Assembly: GCA_963643925.1 (NCBI GenBank)
Contig: CAVINS010000013.1
Span: 1 to 55,235 of the forward strand
Length of the DNA stretch: 55,235 nt
Origin: Phocaeicola_A sp963643925
Lineage (GTDB): Bacteria; Bacteroidota; Bacteroidia; Bacteroidales; Bacteroidaceae
Direction of reading: 5' to 3'
The notes below the pieces were generated by a model that saw only the letters and a list, made by a program, of their open reading frames with translations, was not told the DNA's origin and searched no databases. Position 1 is the stretch's first letter; every line of letters starts with the position of its first letter. Shown here piece after piece: positions 26,108 to 34,806 of this stretch. The translations under genes and the position numbers were made by a program.

Positions 26108-27289
26108 TTACAGAAAATTCTTGTACAACTGACTCATCGCCAACTGGTAAGCGTACTCCATCTCCAGATACCTCTGCAGGTTGTCGTTGATGGAGTCCAC
26201 CTCGGCGAAGTATTGGATGACGGACAGCTGGCCGGCCTTCAGTGCTTGATTGAGGTAGTCCAGCGTCTGGTTCATCAGCCTCACATCGTAGCCTTCCAAG
26301 GCTTGCTTCAGTCGACAGGCTTCGTTGTAGAGCGACTGCAAGTCGGCCTCCACGCGGTTCTGCACCTCCTCGGCCTCGTAGTCGGCACTGAGGGATTCCA
26401 TCTTGGACTGCTTCACCTTGCCCCGATTGGAGAAGAGGGGAATGGAGGCACCGACGATGAATCCGTGAGCTTCAGCACCCACCAGCCCACTACGACGATA
26501 GCCGACCGTGAGGCTGGGCAGCCAACCTTGCTTGTTGACCGACACGGCCTTGTGGGCAGCGGACTGCTGGGCCTGGGCGGACTGCAGTTCGTAGTCGCGG
26601 GCGCAGAGGGTGTCGCGCAGGGTGTCATACGCCGTCAATGCGGGGAGCACGGGATAAGTGGTGCCCTCGAACGAGAGAGTTTGGTTGCCATTCATGGCCA
26701 CCAGTTGTTGCAAGACGGTGCGGAAGTCAGCATCGTTCTGTGCCACCTCAGCCGTCACAGTCATGCGTTCCATCTTCACCTTGTTCACCTCCAGCACATT
26801 GGCATCGCCGGTCTGCAAACGTTTGTCGTAGACTTCCTCCAGCTCGTCCACACGGGTCTTCCGCTGAGCGAGCAGAGCCTTCTGCTTGTTGAGGCGCACC
26901 AACTGCAGGCAAAGTTCCTTGGCCTGCAGCAGGATGTCGCGGCGTTGCAGGTCGAGCTGTCGGTCGTAGACTTCACGCTGCAGCTTGCCATATTGGCCAC
27001 GGGTAGCGTAGCGTGTGGGGAAGTCGAAGGATTGAGTCACGTTCAGTTCGCTCTGGTTGGTAGGGTTCTCCTTGTTGCTGAACTGATAGGTATACTCCAC
27101 CTCGGGATTCTCCAGATTGTTGTCGATGCGGGTCTCCATCTTCTGGGCCTCCATGCGTTGTGTGGCAGACTGCAGGGCTTTGTTGTTGCGCAGGACGGAC
27201 TGCAGCACCTGCTCCACACTGTCGGTGCCCTGAGCCACGGCGGTGGTCAGGCCACCACAAAGGGCGATGAGGAATAATATCTGTTTCAT
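26108..27289 (-). CDS. TolC-like outer membrane efflux channel (CusC/CzcC type)
   Basis: 393 residues with a signal peptide (MKQILFLIALCGGLTTAVAQ) and the helical hairpin repeats of outer membrane factors, for example QKALLAQRKTRVDELEEVYDKR and the equivalent later QALKAGQLSVIQYFAEVDS. It would form the trimeric exit duct for the RND pump whose stop codon overlaps its start by 4 nt. It is on the short side for the family. No lipobox is seen. Last gene of the efflux operon. Confidence 0.88.
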   Translation of the reverse strand: MKQILFLIALCGGLTTAVAQGTDSVEQVLQSVLRNNKALQSATQRMEAQKMETRIDNNLENPEVEYTYQFSNKENPTNQSELNVTQSFDFPTRYATRGQYGKLQREVYDRQLDLQRRDILLQAKELCLQLVRLNKQKALLAQRKTRVDELEEVYDKRLQTGDANVLEVNKVKMERMTVTAEVAQNDADFRTVLQQLVAMNGNQTLSFEGTTYPVLPALTAYDTLRDTLCARDYELQSAQAQQSAAHKAVSVNKQGWLPSLTVGYRRSGLVGAEAHGFIVGASIPLFSNRGKVKQSKMESLSADYEAEEVQNRVEADLQSLYNEACRLKQALEGYDVRLMNQTLDYLNQALKAGQLSVIQYFAEVDSINDNLQRYLEMEYAYQLAMSQLYKNFL

Positions 27290-30200
27290 GCGGTTTTCTC
27301 TTTTTTATGGTTCATCATCAAATAGACTATAGGGATAATAAATCCGTTGAGGAAGGTGGAGGTGAGCAATCCGCCCAGTATAACCTTCGCCATGGGGCTC
27401 TGTATCTCGTTGCCGGGCAGGTCGCCATTGACAGCCAACGGAATCATTGCCAGGGCGGACGAGAGGGCAGTCATCAGGATGGGGTTCAGTCGGTCGAGCG
27501 ATCCCTTGACGACAGCGTGGTAGTAGTCCATCCCCTCGGCGTGCAACTGGTTGTAGTGGCTGATGAGCAACATACCGTTGCGGGTGGCGATGCCGAAGAG
27601 GGAGATGAGTCCGATGATGGCGGGTATGCTGATTTCACCCGTGGTTATCAGCAGGGCGAAGACACCACCGATGAGCGCCAACGGCAGGTTGATGAGAATG
27701 ATGCCGCTCTGGGCCATGTTCTTGAACTCGGAGTAGAGCAGCAGGAAGATGACGAAGATGGACATGAGTGAGGCGAGGAAGAGGATGCGCGAGGCAGCCT
27801 GCTCGCTCTCGAACTGTCCGCCATACTCTACATGATAGCCCTCGGGGAGGGATATCTTGGACTCAATGCGACTGCGGATGTCGTTCACCACACTGCGCAT
27901 GTCGCGGCCGGAGGTATTGGCGGAGATGACAATCTTGCGTTTCACATTCTCGCGGCTGATGGTGTTCGGTCCCTTGGTGCTGCGTATCTCCGCCACATAG
28001 TGAAGCGGTACCTTCTGGTCGCCGGCATCTATCAGCAGGTTGGAGATTTTCTCCATATCGTCGCGGCTGGCGTCCTTGGCACGCACCACGAGGTTGAAGG
28101 TCTTGCCGTCCTCGTAGACCTGCGACACCACTTCGCCCGCCATGTTCACGTTGACGAACTCTTCGAGCTCGGGCAGCGGAATGCCGTACTTGGCCAACAT
28201 CGTCCGCTTGGGAACAATGCTCAGCTCGGGACGCTCAATCTGCTGCTCCACGTTCAGGTCGGCAATGCCCTCCACATCTTGGATGGCACTCTTTATCTGG
28301 TTGCCCAAGGCGAACATCTTGTTGAGATCGTTGCCGAAGAGCTTGATGGCGATGCTGGCCTTGGTGCCGCTCAGCATGGCATCGATGCGGTGACTGATGG
28401 GTTGACCTATCTCGATGTTGGCTCCGGACAGAGTGGAGAGTTTGCGCCGTACCTCCTCGGTGAGTTCCTTGCGCGAGCGGTCCTTCAGTTCAAAGGGGGC
28501 TTCTATCTCGGAGACGTTCACACCCAAGGCATGCTCGTCGAGCTCGGCCCGTCCGGTCTTGCGGGCCACGGTCTGTATCTCGGGGATGGAGAGGAGCAAC
28601 TCCTCCGCCTTACGCCCGAGGTTGTCGCTCTCCTCCAGCGAGATGCCGGGCAGGGAGCTGACATTGATGGTGTAGGAGCCTTCGTTGAACGATGGCAGGA
28701 AGCTACGTCCCAAGGTGAAGAAGAAACCTAGGGCAACGAGGAACAGGGCGATGGTACCGCAAAGCACGCCTCGCTTGTGGCGCAATGCCCACTCCAGGCC
28801 GTTCTCGTAGTAATGACGGAGCCACAAGGCAAGGGGGCTGTCCTTCTGCAAGCCTTTGTCGTTTGTGTGTCCCAGCAAGTAGCTACAGAGCACGGGGGTC
28901 AGCGTCAGGGCCACCACTGTGGAGGCAAAGAGGGAGACAATGAAGGCAATGCCCAGCGGCACCAGCATACGGCCCTCCATGCCTGAGAGGAAGAAAAGGG
29001 GAATGAAGCTGACGATAATGATGAGCGTGGAGTTGAGGATAGGCATACGTACCTCCTTGGAGGCGTTGAACACCACATCCTTCACCCTGAGCCGCTCGCC
29101 CTCGGGCAGCAACCGGTTCGCGCGCAGATGTTTCCACACATTCTCCACGTCCACGATGGCGTCGTCCACCAGCGACCCAATGGCGATGGCCATACCGCCA
29201 AGGCTCATGGTGTTGATGGTGAGTCCCATGCAATGGAGCACCAGGATGGTGATTACCAGCGACAGGGGCAACGTGACGAGAGAGATGAGGGTGGTACGCA
29301 CATTGGCCAAGAAGAGGAAGAGGATGATGACCACAAAGATGGCACCCTCGTAGAGCGACTCCTTGACGTTGCCGATGGAGCTCTCGATGAAGCGCGACTG
29401 GCGGAAGATGTCGGTGGACACTTTCACATCCTTCGGCAGGTTCTTCTGCAGTTCGGCCATGGTCTCGTCCAGCTTCTCGGTCAACTCGATGGTGCCGGTC
29501 TTCGGCTGTTTGGTGACGGTGATGAGCACGGCCGGTTTTCCCTTGACGGAGGCGGTGCCCAGTTTGGGTTCTTGCGAACCGATGCCCACGTCGGCCACAT
29601 CCTGAAGCAGTATGGGCGAACCGCCGACGGTCTTCACCACGGCCTGGGCCATCTCCTCCACGTTGTGGGTAGAGAGGACTCCGCGCACGATGTATTCGTT
29701 ACCATATTCATAGATTACACCACCGTTGGCGTTCTTGTTCATAGAGCGGGTGACGGCCAGCACCTGGTCCAACGACACCCCGTAGTGTTTCATGCGGGCG
29801 GGGTCGAGAGAAATCTGGTACTCCTTGATGTCGCCACCCAACACGGCCACCTGTGCCACACCGCCTACGGAGAGCAATCGGGGACGGATGGTCCAGTCGG
29901 CCAGCGTGCGGAGGTCGAACATGGAGGTGCTGTCGGCAGTCAGTCCGATAATCAGCAGCTCGCCCAGGATGGACGACTGCGGGCCAAGGGTCGGCTTGCT
30001 CACGTTATCGGGCAACTCCTCGGACACCACGGCCAACTTCTCGGAGACAATCTGTCGGGCCAGATAGATGTCCGTGCCCCAGTCGAACTCCACCCACACC
30101 ACGGAGAATCCGTTGGTGGACGAGGAACGCACACGACGCACATTGGTGGCACCGTTGACGGCGGTCTCCACAGGGAAGGTGACCAGTTGCTCCACCTCCT

Positions 30201-30375
30201 CGGCCGCCATACCATTGGCTTCGGTCATGATGACCACCGTGGGGGCATTCAGGTCGGGGAAGACATCCACCTCGGTGTGGAACGCCGTGTAGATGCCCGC
30301 CACAAAGAGCAGCATCGCCGCAGCCAGAATGAGTATCCGGTTGTGCAACGAGAAATGTATAATCTTGTTCAGCAT
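27286..30375 (-). CDS. heavy-metal efflux RND pump (CusA/CzcA family)
   Basis: 1029 residues, normal for HME-RND inner-membrane pumps, with two sets of transmembrane helices and two large periplasmic domains. The helix-4 motif near residue 405 reads AIGSLVDDAIVDVEN. The classical CzcA pattern is DFG..DGA and CusA has AIG..DAA..IEN; this one carries the double Asp of a less studied subgroup, so the metal cannot be assigned with confidence. It exports metal ions by proton exchange together with the adaptor (17 bp upstream) and the channel (4-nt overlap). Confidence 0.92.
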   Translation of the reverse strand: MLNKIIHFSLHNRILILAAAMLLFVAGIYTAFHTEVDVFPDLNAPTVVIMTEANGMAAEEVEQLVTFPVETAVNGATNVRRVRSSSTNGFSVVWVEFDWGTDIYLARQIVSEKLAVVSEELPDNVSKPTLGPQSSILGELLIIGLTADSTSMFDLRTLADWTIRPRLLSVGGVAQVAVLGGDIKEYQISLDPARMKHYGVSLDQVLAVTRSMNKNANGGVIYEYGNEYIVRGVLSTHNVEEMAQAVVKTVGGSPILLQDVADVGIGSQEPKLGTASVKGKPAVLITVTKQPKTGTIELTEKLDETMAELQKNLPKDVKVSTDIFRQSRFIESSIGNVKESLYEGAIFVVIILFLFLANVRTTLISLVTLPLSLVITILVLHCMGLTINTMSLGGMAIAIGSLVDDAIVDVENVWKHLRANRLLPEGERLRVKDVVFNASKEVRMPILNSTLIIIVSFIPLFFLSGMEGRMLVPLGIAFIVSLFASTVVALTLTPVLCSYLLGHTNDKGLQKDSPLALWLRHYYENGLEWALRHKRGVLCGTIALFLVALGFFFTLGRSFLPSFNEGSYTINVSSLPGISLEESDNLGRKAEELLLSIPEIQTVARKTGRAELDEHALGVNVSEIEAPFELKDRSRKELTEEVRRKLSTLSGANIEIGQPISHRIDAMLSGTKASIAIKLFGNDLNKMFALGNQIKSAIQDVEGIADLNVEQQIERPELSIVPKRTMLAKYGIPLPELEEFVNVNMAGEVVSQVYEDGKTFNLVVRAKDASRDDMEKISNLLIDAGDQKVPLHYVAEIRSTKGPNTISRENVKRKIVISANTSGRDMRSVVNDIRSRIESKISLPEGYHVEYGGQFESEQAASRILFLASLMSIFVIFLLLYSEFKNMAQSGIILINLPLALIGGVFALLITTGEISIPAIIGLISLFGIATRNGMLLISHYNQLHAEGMDYYHAVVKGSLDRLNPILMTALSSALAMIPLAVNGDLPGNEIQSPMAKVILGGLLTSTFLNGFIIPIVYLMMNHKKEKTA

Positions 30376-30392
30376 AGCTCACTCTCCTTTGG

Positions 30393-31622
30393 TTAATGGT
30401 TGTGCGTGTGGGCCGGAATGGCGTTAGAGGCCGAAGCCAACTTCACATGGATGGCTCCGCTGACCACTACCCTATCGCCAGCCTTCAGGCCAGAGCGTAT
30501 CTCCGTCTCCTGTCCGTTGTCGGCACCCAGTGTGATCTCTTGTTTCTTATAGCCCTCCTCGTCCAGTTGCAGGTAGACGAAGTAGAGTCCCTGCTCCTCG
30601 GTGATAGCGGATTTGGGGAGGGCCAGGACGTCGGGCATCTCGGAGGAGAGAAGGTAGACCTCTACGTAGGATCCGGGCACCACTTCTACCCTATTGTCGA
30701 ACTCGAAGGTGATGGGCACGAAGAAGGAGGACTGGTCCGTGGTCTTGCCGTAGGAGAGCACCTTGCCATGGAGTTGGTCCAGCTGGTAGACGGTGTCGTC
30801 GTACGGAGTCTTGAAGTTGGCGCTCTGAATGCGGCTGAGGTACTTATAGTATTTCTCGGACACCTCGGCACGGAGGAAGAGCCTGTGGTTCTGCGTAATG
30901 CTCATCAGCGGTTGCCCCACGGTCACATAGTCGCCCTCCTTCACCAGACAGCTTTTCACGTAGCCGCCTATGGGGGCCACGATGCTTTGGCGGCCGTTGC
31001 CCTTTGCTCCAGCGGAGAGTGCCTCGTAGCTCAGCTTGGCATTGGTATAGTTTTGCTTGATGGTGGCAAACTCCTTGCCGGAAACAATCTGGCTCTCCAC
31101 CAGCTTGGAAGCACGCTCGTACTCCTCCTTGGCCGTTTCGTAAGCCACCTTTGCCCGCTCGGCAGGGTCGCCGTCAACGGTCTTTCCGGTGACGATGGTA
31201 ATCAGCGAAGCGCCACGAGCCACGCTCATACCCTCTGTCACGGACCGACCGAAGGATACCATACCATCGACGTTCGCCACCACGGTGGCCTCGTCGCCTT
31301 GTGCGGCCTGCACCTGTCCGGAGGCGACAATCACCTGGCGGAACGGCTTGGGCTGGATGGCCTCCACCTTCACGCCGAGTGTCTGGGCCTTCTCGGGCTT
31401 CAGGATAATCTCATCGGAATGGACATGCTCACCGTGCTCGTGGGAATGACCTTCGTGGTCGTGGTCCTCGTGCTCGTCGTGGTCGTGCTCTTCCTCACTG
31501 TGTTCGTGTTCATGTTCTGACTGTTCTTCGTGCGCATGATTCTCATGCGAATGGCTGCCGCTGCAGGATACCGAAATGAGTAATCCACCGGCAAGGGCCG
31601 CCAATAAATAGATTTTCTTCAT
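30393..31622 (-). CDS. RND periplasmic adaptor lipoprotein with His-rich N-terminus (CusB/CzcB type)
   Basis: 409 residues with a lipobox at Cys20 (ISVSC). Residues 21-70 are a His/Glu/Asp-rich tract with about sixteen histidines, then a standard membrane-fusion fold (barrel-sandwich QVQAAQGDEATVVANVDGMV and GGYVKSCLVKEGDYV, helical hairpin AERAKVAYETAKEEYERA), and a further short His tail (HTHNH). The His tract suggests capture of Zn, Ni, Co or Cu in the periplasm. The gene is preceded by an unusual 200-nt leader and followed closely by the pump. Confidence 0.92.
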   Translation of the reverse strand: MKKIYLLAALAGGLLISVSCSGSHSHENHAHEEQSEHEHEHSEEEHDHDEHEDHDHEGHSHEHGEHVHSDEIILKPEKAQTLGVKVEAIQPKPFRQVIVASGQVQAAQGDEATVVANVDGMVSFGRSVTEGMSVARGASLITIVTGKTVDGDPAERAKVAYETAKEEYERASKLVESQIVSGKEFATIKQNYTNAKLSYEALSAGAKGNGRQSIVAPIGGYVKSCLVKEGDYVTVGQPLMSITQNHRLFLRAEVSEKYYKYLSRIQSANFKTPYDDTVYQLDQLHGKVLSYGKTTDQSSFFVPITFEFDNRVEVVPGSYVEVYLLSSEMPDVLALPKSAITEEQGLYFVYLQLDEEGYKKQEITLGADNGQETEIRSGLKAGDRVVVSGAIHVKLASASNAIPAHTHNH

Positions 31623-31653
31623 ATTATCAATTAAGATTTATTCGTTTGTTGAA

Positions 31654-31774
31654 GGACCTGTCCGTAAGTCATCGCTTCACCACCCCGGACCGTGACGGGC
31701 AGGTCGCAAGGTCGGTTGTCGGCATCCGTTCCGTGCCATGGGAGCATATGTCATGCTACTGGCAGGAGAGGTCC
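31654..31774 (-). other. unexplained GC-rich element in the adaptor gene leader
   Basis: A 121-nt segment between the Cys/His-rich gene and the adaptor. It is bounded by GGACCT (31654-31659) and AGGTCC (31769-31774), which can pair, and is more GC-rich than the flanking AT-rich ends. No frame through it gives a credible protein. It could be a structured leader RNA or a remnant of a mobile element. I found no match to a riboswitch class I know. Confidence 0.35.
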
Positions 31775-31838
31775 ATATCTAAATATTGTTTTATGGGATG
31801 TCCACCAGGGGTGTTTACAGTCTGGCAGACCGGGAGAG

Positions 31839-32387
31839 TCAGGCACACGGGGGTGCACGAAGTCCTCCGCTCGTCACCAGGGCGACGCTGTGAAGCGACT
31901 CCACATAAGGGGCGTAGGATTCAGAGGATTCGCCGAGCAGTTCCAGTGTCAGCAGGTCGGCAGCGGAATAGATAAGGGCAATGAATGCGAAGTCGGGCGA
32001 CACGTGGTGCACAGGCGCGGGTGTGGGACTGATGAACTTGGTCACACAATCGTCGTCGCAACCCAATGGTTGAGAATGGTGACAACCGCAGGCACAGCCG
32101 TGGTGCAGACATTCGTCCGCCGGACAGCTGCCGTCGCAACCATAGTGTGTAGCGTCGTCCGTGAGATGGGAACCGCAAGTCTGATGAGAGCAACTCTCCC
32201 CGGCACGAGGCGTAGCACAGGTTCCGTCGCCACCATGGCTGTGGCCGTTGCAAGCCGAGCAAAAGGCGGGAACATCGTTGAGCATACAGATGCCGTCCGC
32301 ATGATGATGATGCGGAAAAGCCGTGGCGACGAGCATTACGAAACAGACGCCAAGCAACATGTAGGCTATCCATTGTTCTTTTCTCAT
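31839..32387 (-). CDS. Cys/His-rich membrane-anchored or periplasmic protein (possibly DUF6769)
   Basis: 182 residues. One N-terminal hydrophobic helix (7-25) is followed directly by HHHH (26-29). The region up to about 120 is rich in Cys and His (CSACNGHSHGGDGTC, CLHHGCACGCHH). The C-terminal part is neutral (FIALIYSAADLLTLELL). It is the first gene of the metal-efflux operon, with the promoter at 32415-32422. Context and composition suggest metal binding or sensing in the periplasm. I associate it with the Bacteroidetes family DUF6769, but that assignment is from memory and not certain. Confidence 0.75.
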   Translation of the reverse strand: MRKEQWIAYMLLGVCFVMLVATAFPHHHHADGICMLNDVPAFCSACNGHSHGGDGTCATPRAGESCSHQTCGSHLTDDATHYGCDGSCPADECLHHGCACGCHHSQPLGCDDDCVTKFISPTPAPVHHVSPDFAFIALIYSAADLLTLELLGESSESYAPYVESLHSVALVTSGGLRAPPCA

Positions 32388-32414
32388 AGGTTATAAGCTC
32401 ACTCAGAACAGCGG

Positions 32415-32446
32415 CAAAGTTAGGAAGATCTTTTGTCCTACACAAG
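32415..32446 (-). promoter_or_regulatory. promoter of the metal efflux operon
   Basis: Minus-strand -7 TAACTTTG (32422-32415), with a weak TTG-containing -33 near 32446-32442. Just upstream lies an inverted repeat AACTCGGC (32469-32476) / GCCGAGTT (32488-32495), a possible operator. No metal regulator gene is in the window. Confidence 0.6.
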
Positions 32447-32527
32447 AAATCCAGCTAAATTCACTCCGAACTCGGCTTCCGCCGCATGCCGAGTTAAGCC
32501 ACGTCAGATGCCAGGTTATTTCCACGA

Positions 32528-32557
32528 GATGCCTTCTTATTTATTTCAGAAGGCATC
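32528..32557. repeat. perfect hairpin GATGCCTTCT / AGAAGGCATC
   Basis: Ten-base perfect arms (32528-32537 and 32548-32557) around a 10-base AT loop, in the gap between the M13 peptidase gene and the metal operon. It could serve as a second terminator behind the peptidase gene. Confidence 0.55.
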
Positions 32558-32586
32558 TGGCCGATGTGCCCAAAGTACACGATTTT

Positions 32587-32652
32587 ATTTCCCTAGTCAG
32601 AAAAATATATTTTCCTGGTTAGGGAAATAATTTTTCCCAGTCAGAGAAAAAA
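32587..32652. repeat. three tandem 22-bp AT-rich mini-palindromic repeats
   Basis: Units at 32587-32608, 32609-32630 and 32631-32652 repeat with an exact 22-bp period. Each has the form (A/T)TTTCC..(G)GAAA, for example ATTTTCCTGGTTAGGGAAAT. Each unit is nearly self-complementary. Confidence 0.65.
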
Positions 32653-32680
32653 ACATGCCTTGCGGGAGGGGCATACACAA

Positions 32681-32721
32681 AGTGGGCGAGGAGTTGTCTC
32701 ACTGACCTTTCCTCGCCCACT
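32681..32721 (-). terminator. terminator of the ABC-F / M13 operon
   Basis: AGTGGGCGAGGA (32681 on) pairs with TCCTCGCCCACT (ending 32721), a 12-bp stem, 27 bp beyond the M13 stop codon on the minus strand. Confidence 0.75.
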
Positions 32722-32748
32722 CTATGTCTTATTCTGCCCAGCAGTGTG

Positions 32749-34788
32749 TCACCAGATAGTTACGCGGTTCTCCTTCGGAACGAACATCGGGTCGTTCTCG
32801 GTAATGCCGAAGGCCTCGTACCAAGCGTCGATGTGCGGCAGAGCACCGTTCACACGCCAGCGGCCTAGCGAGTGGGGATCCATGCGAGTGAGGTTGCGAA
32901 TCTCCTCGTCGCGGATGTTGCCCGCCCACAGCAAGGCGTAAGAGAGGAAGAAGCGTTGCTCGGGGGTAAAGCCGTTGTCGTTGCCCAGAGGAGCGTCCTT
33001 GGTAGCGTTCTTGAATGCCTGGAAGGCTACGTTCAAGCCACCGTGGTCGGCGATGTTCTCACCCAGAGTGAGTTCACCGTTTGCCTTCAGGTCGGGCAGT
33101 ACGCTGATGTTGTTGAAGAAGTCCACCATCACCTGCGTGCGGGCCTTGAAGTTCTCGGCATCCGTAGCGGTCCACCAGTCGGCCAAGTTACCGTTGAGGT
33201 CGAACTGACGGCCCTGGTCGTCGAATCCGTGGGTCATCTCGTGACCGATTACCACACCGATGGCTCCGTAGTTGAAGGCATCGTCGGCACTCATGTCGAA
33301 GAAGGGATACTGCAGGATGCCGGCGGGGAAGCAAATTTCATTGGTCGTCGGGTTATAGTAAGCGTTCACGGTCTGCGGAGTCATGTACCACTCGTCCTTG
33401 TCCACGGGCTTGTTGAACTTCTCCTCCACCATCTTGTTCCATCCGAAGAGGCTGGCACGTTTCACGTTGGCCCAGTAGGAGTCGTTGGTGATTTCCAGGT
33501 TGGAGTAGTCGCGCCATTTGTTGGGATAGCCGACCTTCACGTAGAACGCATCGAGTTTCTCCACGGCCTTGGCTTTGGTGGTGTCGCTCATCCACTCCTG
33601 TGCCAGGATGCGCTCCTTCAGTGCAACCTGCAGGTTCTTCACGAGAGCCTCCATGCGCTCCTTGGCTGCGGCAGGGAAGTACTTCTGTACGTACATCTGT
33701 CCCACAGCCTCGCCCAGCAGACTGTTCAGGGCGCTGACGGCACGTTTCCAGCGAGGGCTCTGCTCCTGACGACCCGAGAGGGTGCGTCCGTAGAAGTCGA
33801 AATTCTGTGCCACGAAGTCGTCGCTCAGGTAGCTGGCTGCGCTGTCTATCAGTTTCCACTCCATGTAGGCCTTCTGGTCGTCCACGGGAACTCCGTTCAG
33901 GATGGCGATAACCTCTTTCAGTTGAGTGGGTTGGCCCACGTTAATCTCCTGCACACCGGCAATGCCGAGGGTAGTGAAGTATCCGTCCCAGTCGATGCCT
34001 GCATACTCTTTCTTGAAATCGGCAACGGTCATCTTGTGGTAGCTGTTCTCGGGGATACGCTGTTCCACTTTTCCCAGCGAAGCCTTGGCGATGCGGGTCT
34101 CGATGGCGAGCACGGCATTCATTTTCTTCTTTGCCATAGCCTCGTCGGAGCCAGCCAGTTGGAACATCTTGACGATGTGTTCCATGTATTTGGCACGAAT
34201 CTGCTTGGTAGCCTCATCGTCCTCGGTATAGTAATCCTTCTGGCCCAAGCTGAGGCCGGCTTGCGACAATTGGAAGATGTTCTTGCTGCTCTCTTTCATG
34301 TCAGCGTCGATATACTCGGCAATGTAGCCTGCCACGCCTGTCATTCCAAGTTTGGTCATCAGAGAGAAAATCTCGCTGCGGTCCTTCACTGCGTCGATGG
34401 CAGCCAACTCTTCCTTGATAGGATTCAGTCCGTCGGCGTTCAGTTTCACGCTGTCCATCACGATGTTGTAGAGGTCGCCAATCTTCTGCTCGATGGTTCC
34501 CTGTTCGTGTTTCTCGGCAGCCAGACCAGTGATGAGGTCGCGCATCTGCTTGCGGTTGTTCTCTGCCAGTTCGTCGAAACTGCCGAAGCGTGCATACTCA
34601 GCCGTCAACGGGTGGTTCTTGATCCATCCGCCACAGGCATACTGATAGAAATCGGTACCCGGCAATGCCGTTGTGTCCATGTTTTCATACTTGATACCTA
34701 CAGTCATAGTTTCTCCTTTTTTCGCTCCGCAGGATGCCAAGGTGAGCAGCGCAACGGTAGCCAATGGTAAATAGTGACTCTTTTTCAT
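32749..34788 (-). CDS. M13 family metallopeptidase (PepO-like), lipoprotein
   Basis: A 679-residue neprilysin-family zinc endopeptidase. The signal ends LLTLASC (Cys20), so it is a periplasmic or surface lipoprotein. The zinc motif GHEMTHGFDDQG lies near residue 517, with NAYYNPTTNEICFP before it (about 475) and the third ligand in ENIADHGGL (about 575). C-terminal RVNGALPHIDAWYEAFG and PMFVPKENRVTIW complete the fold. The residues needed for catalysis are present. Such enzymes degrade short peptides. It lies 18 bp after the ABC-F gene on the same strand. Confidence 0.95.
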   Translation of the reverse strand: MKKSHYLPLATVALLTLASCGAKKGETMTVGIKYENMDTTALPGTDFYQYACGGWIKNHPLTAEYARFGSFDELAENNRKQMRDLITGLAAEKHEQGTIEQKIGDLYNIVMDSVKLNADGLNPIKEELAAIDAVKDRSEIFSLMTKLGMTGVAGYIAEYIDADMKESSKNIFQLSQAGLSLGQKDYYTEDDEATKQIRAKYMEHIVKMFQLAGSDEAMAKKKMNAVLAIETRIAKASLGKVEQRIPENSYHKMTVADFKKEYAGIDWDGYFTTLGIAGVQEINVGQPTQLKEVIAILNGVPVDDQKAYMEWKLIDSAASYLSDDFVAQNFDFYGRTLSGRQEQSPRWKRAVSALNSLLGEAVGQMYVQKYFPAAAKERMEALVKNLQVALKERILAQEWMSDTTKAKAVEKLDAFYVKVGYPNKWRDYSNLEITNDSYWANVKRASLFGWNKMVEEKFNKPVDKDEWYMTPQTVNAYYNPTTNEICFPAGILQYPFFDMSADDAFNYGAIGVVIGHEMTHGFDDQGRQFDLNGNLADWWTATDAENFKARTQVMVDFFNNISVLPDLKANGELTLGENIADHGGLNVAFQAFKNATKDAPLGNDNGFTPEQRFFLSYALLWAGNIRDEEIRNLTRMDPHSLGRWRVNGALPHIDAWYEAFGITENDPMFVPKENRVTIW

Positions 34789-34806
34789 CTTTAATATATG
34801 TAAGGT

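Noticed and set aside
26054..27277. Plus-strand open frame of 407 codons
   Set aside because: Antisense shadow of the TolC-like gene.
31654..31774. Cobalamin or other known riboswitch
   Set aside because: A CAGGAGAGG stretch on the plus strand recalls the end of cobalamin riboswitches, but the conserved core and box are missing on both strands.
31692..32396. Plus-strand open frame of 234 codons opposite the Cys/His-rich gene
   Set aside because: It is the antisense of a gene with signal helix, metal-ligand pattern and promoter. The frame also crosses the leader element.
32872..34770. Plus-strand open frame of 632 codons
   Set aside because: Antisense of the M13 peptidase gene. Codon-biased GC-rich genes leave long open antisense frames.
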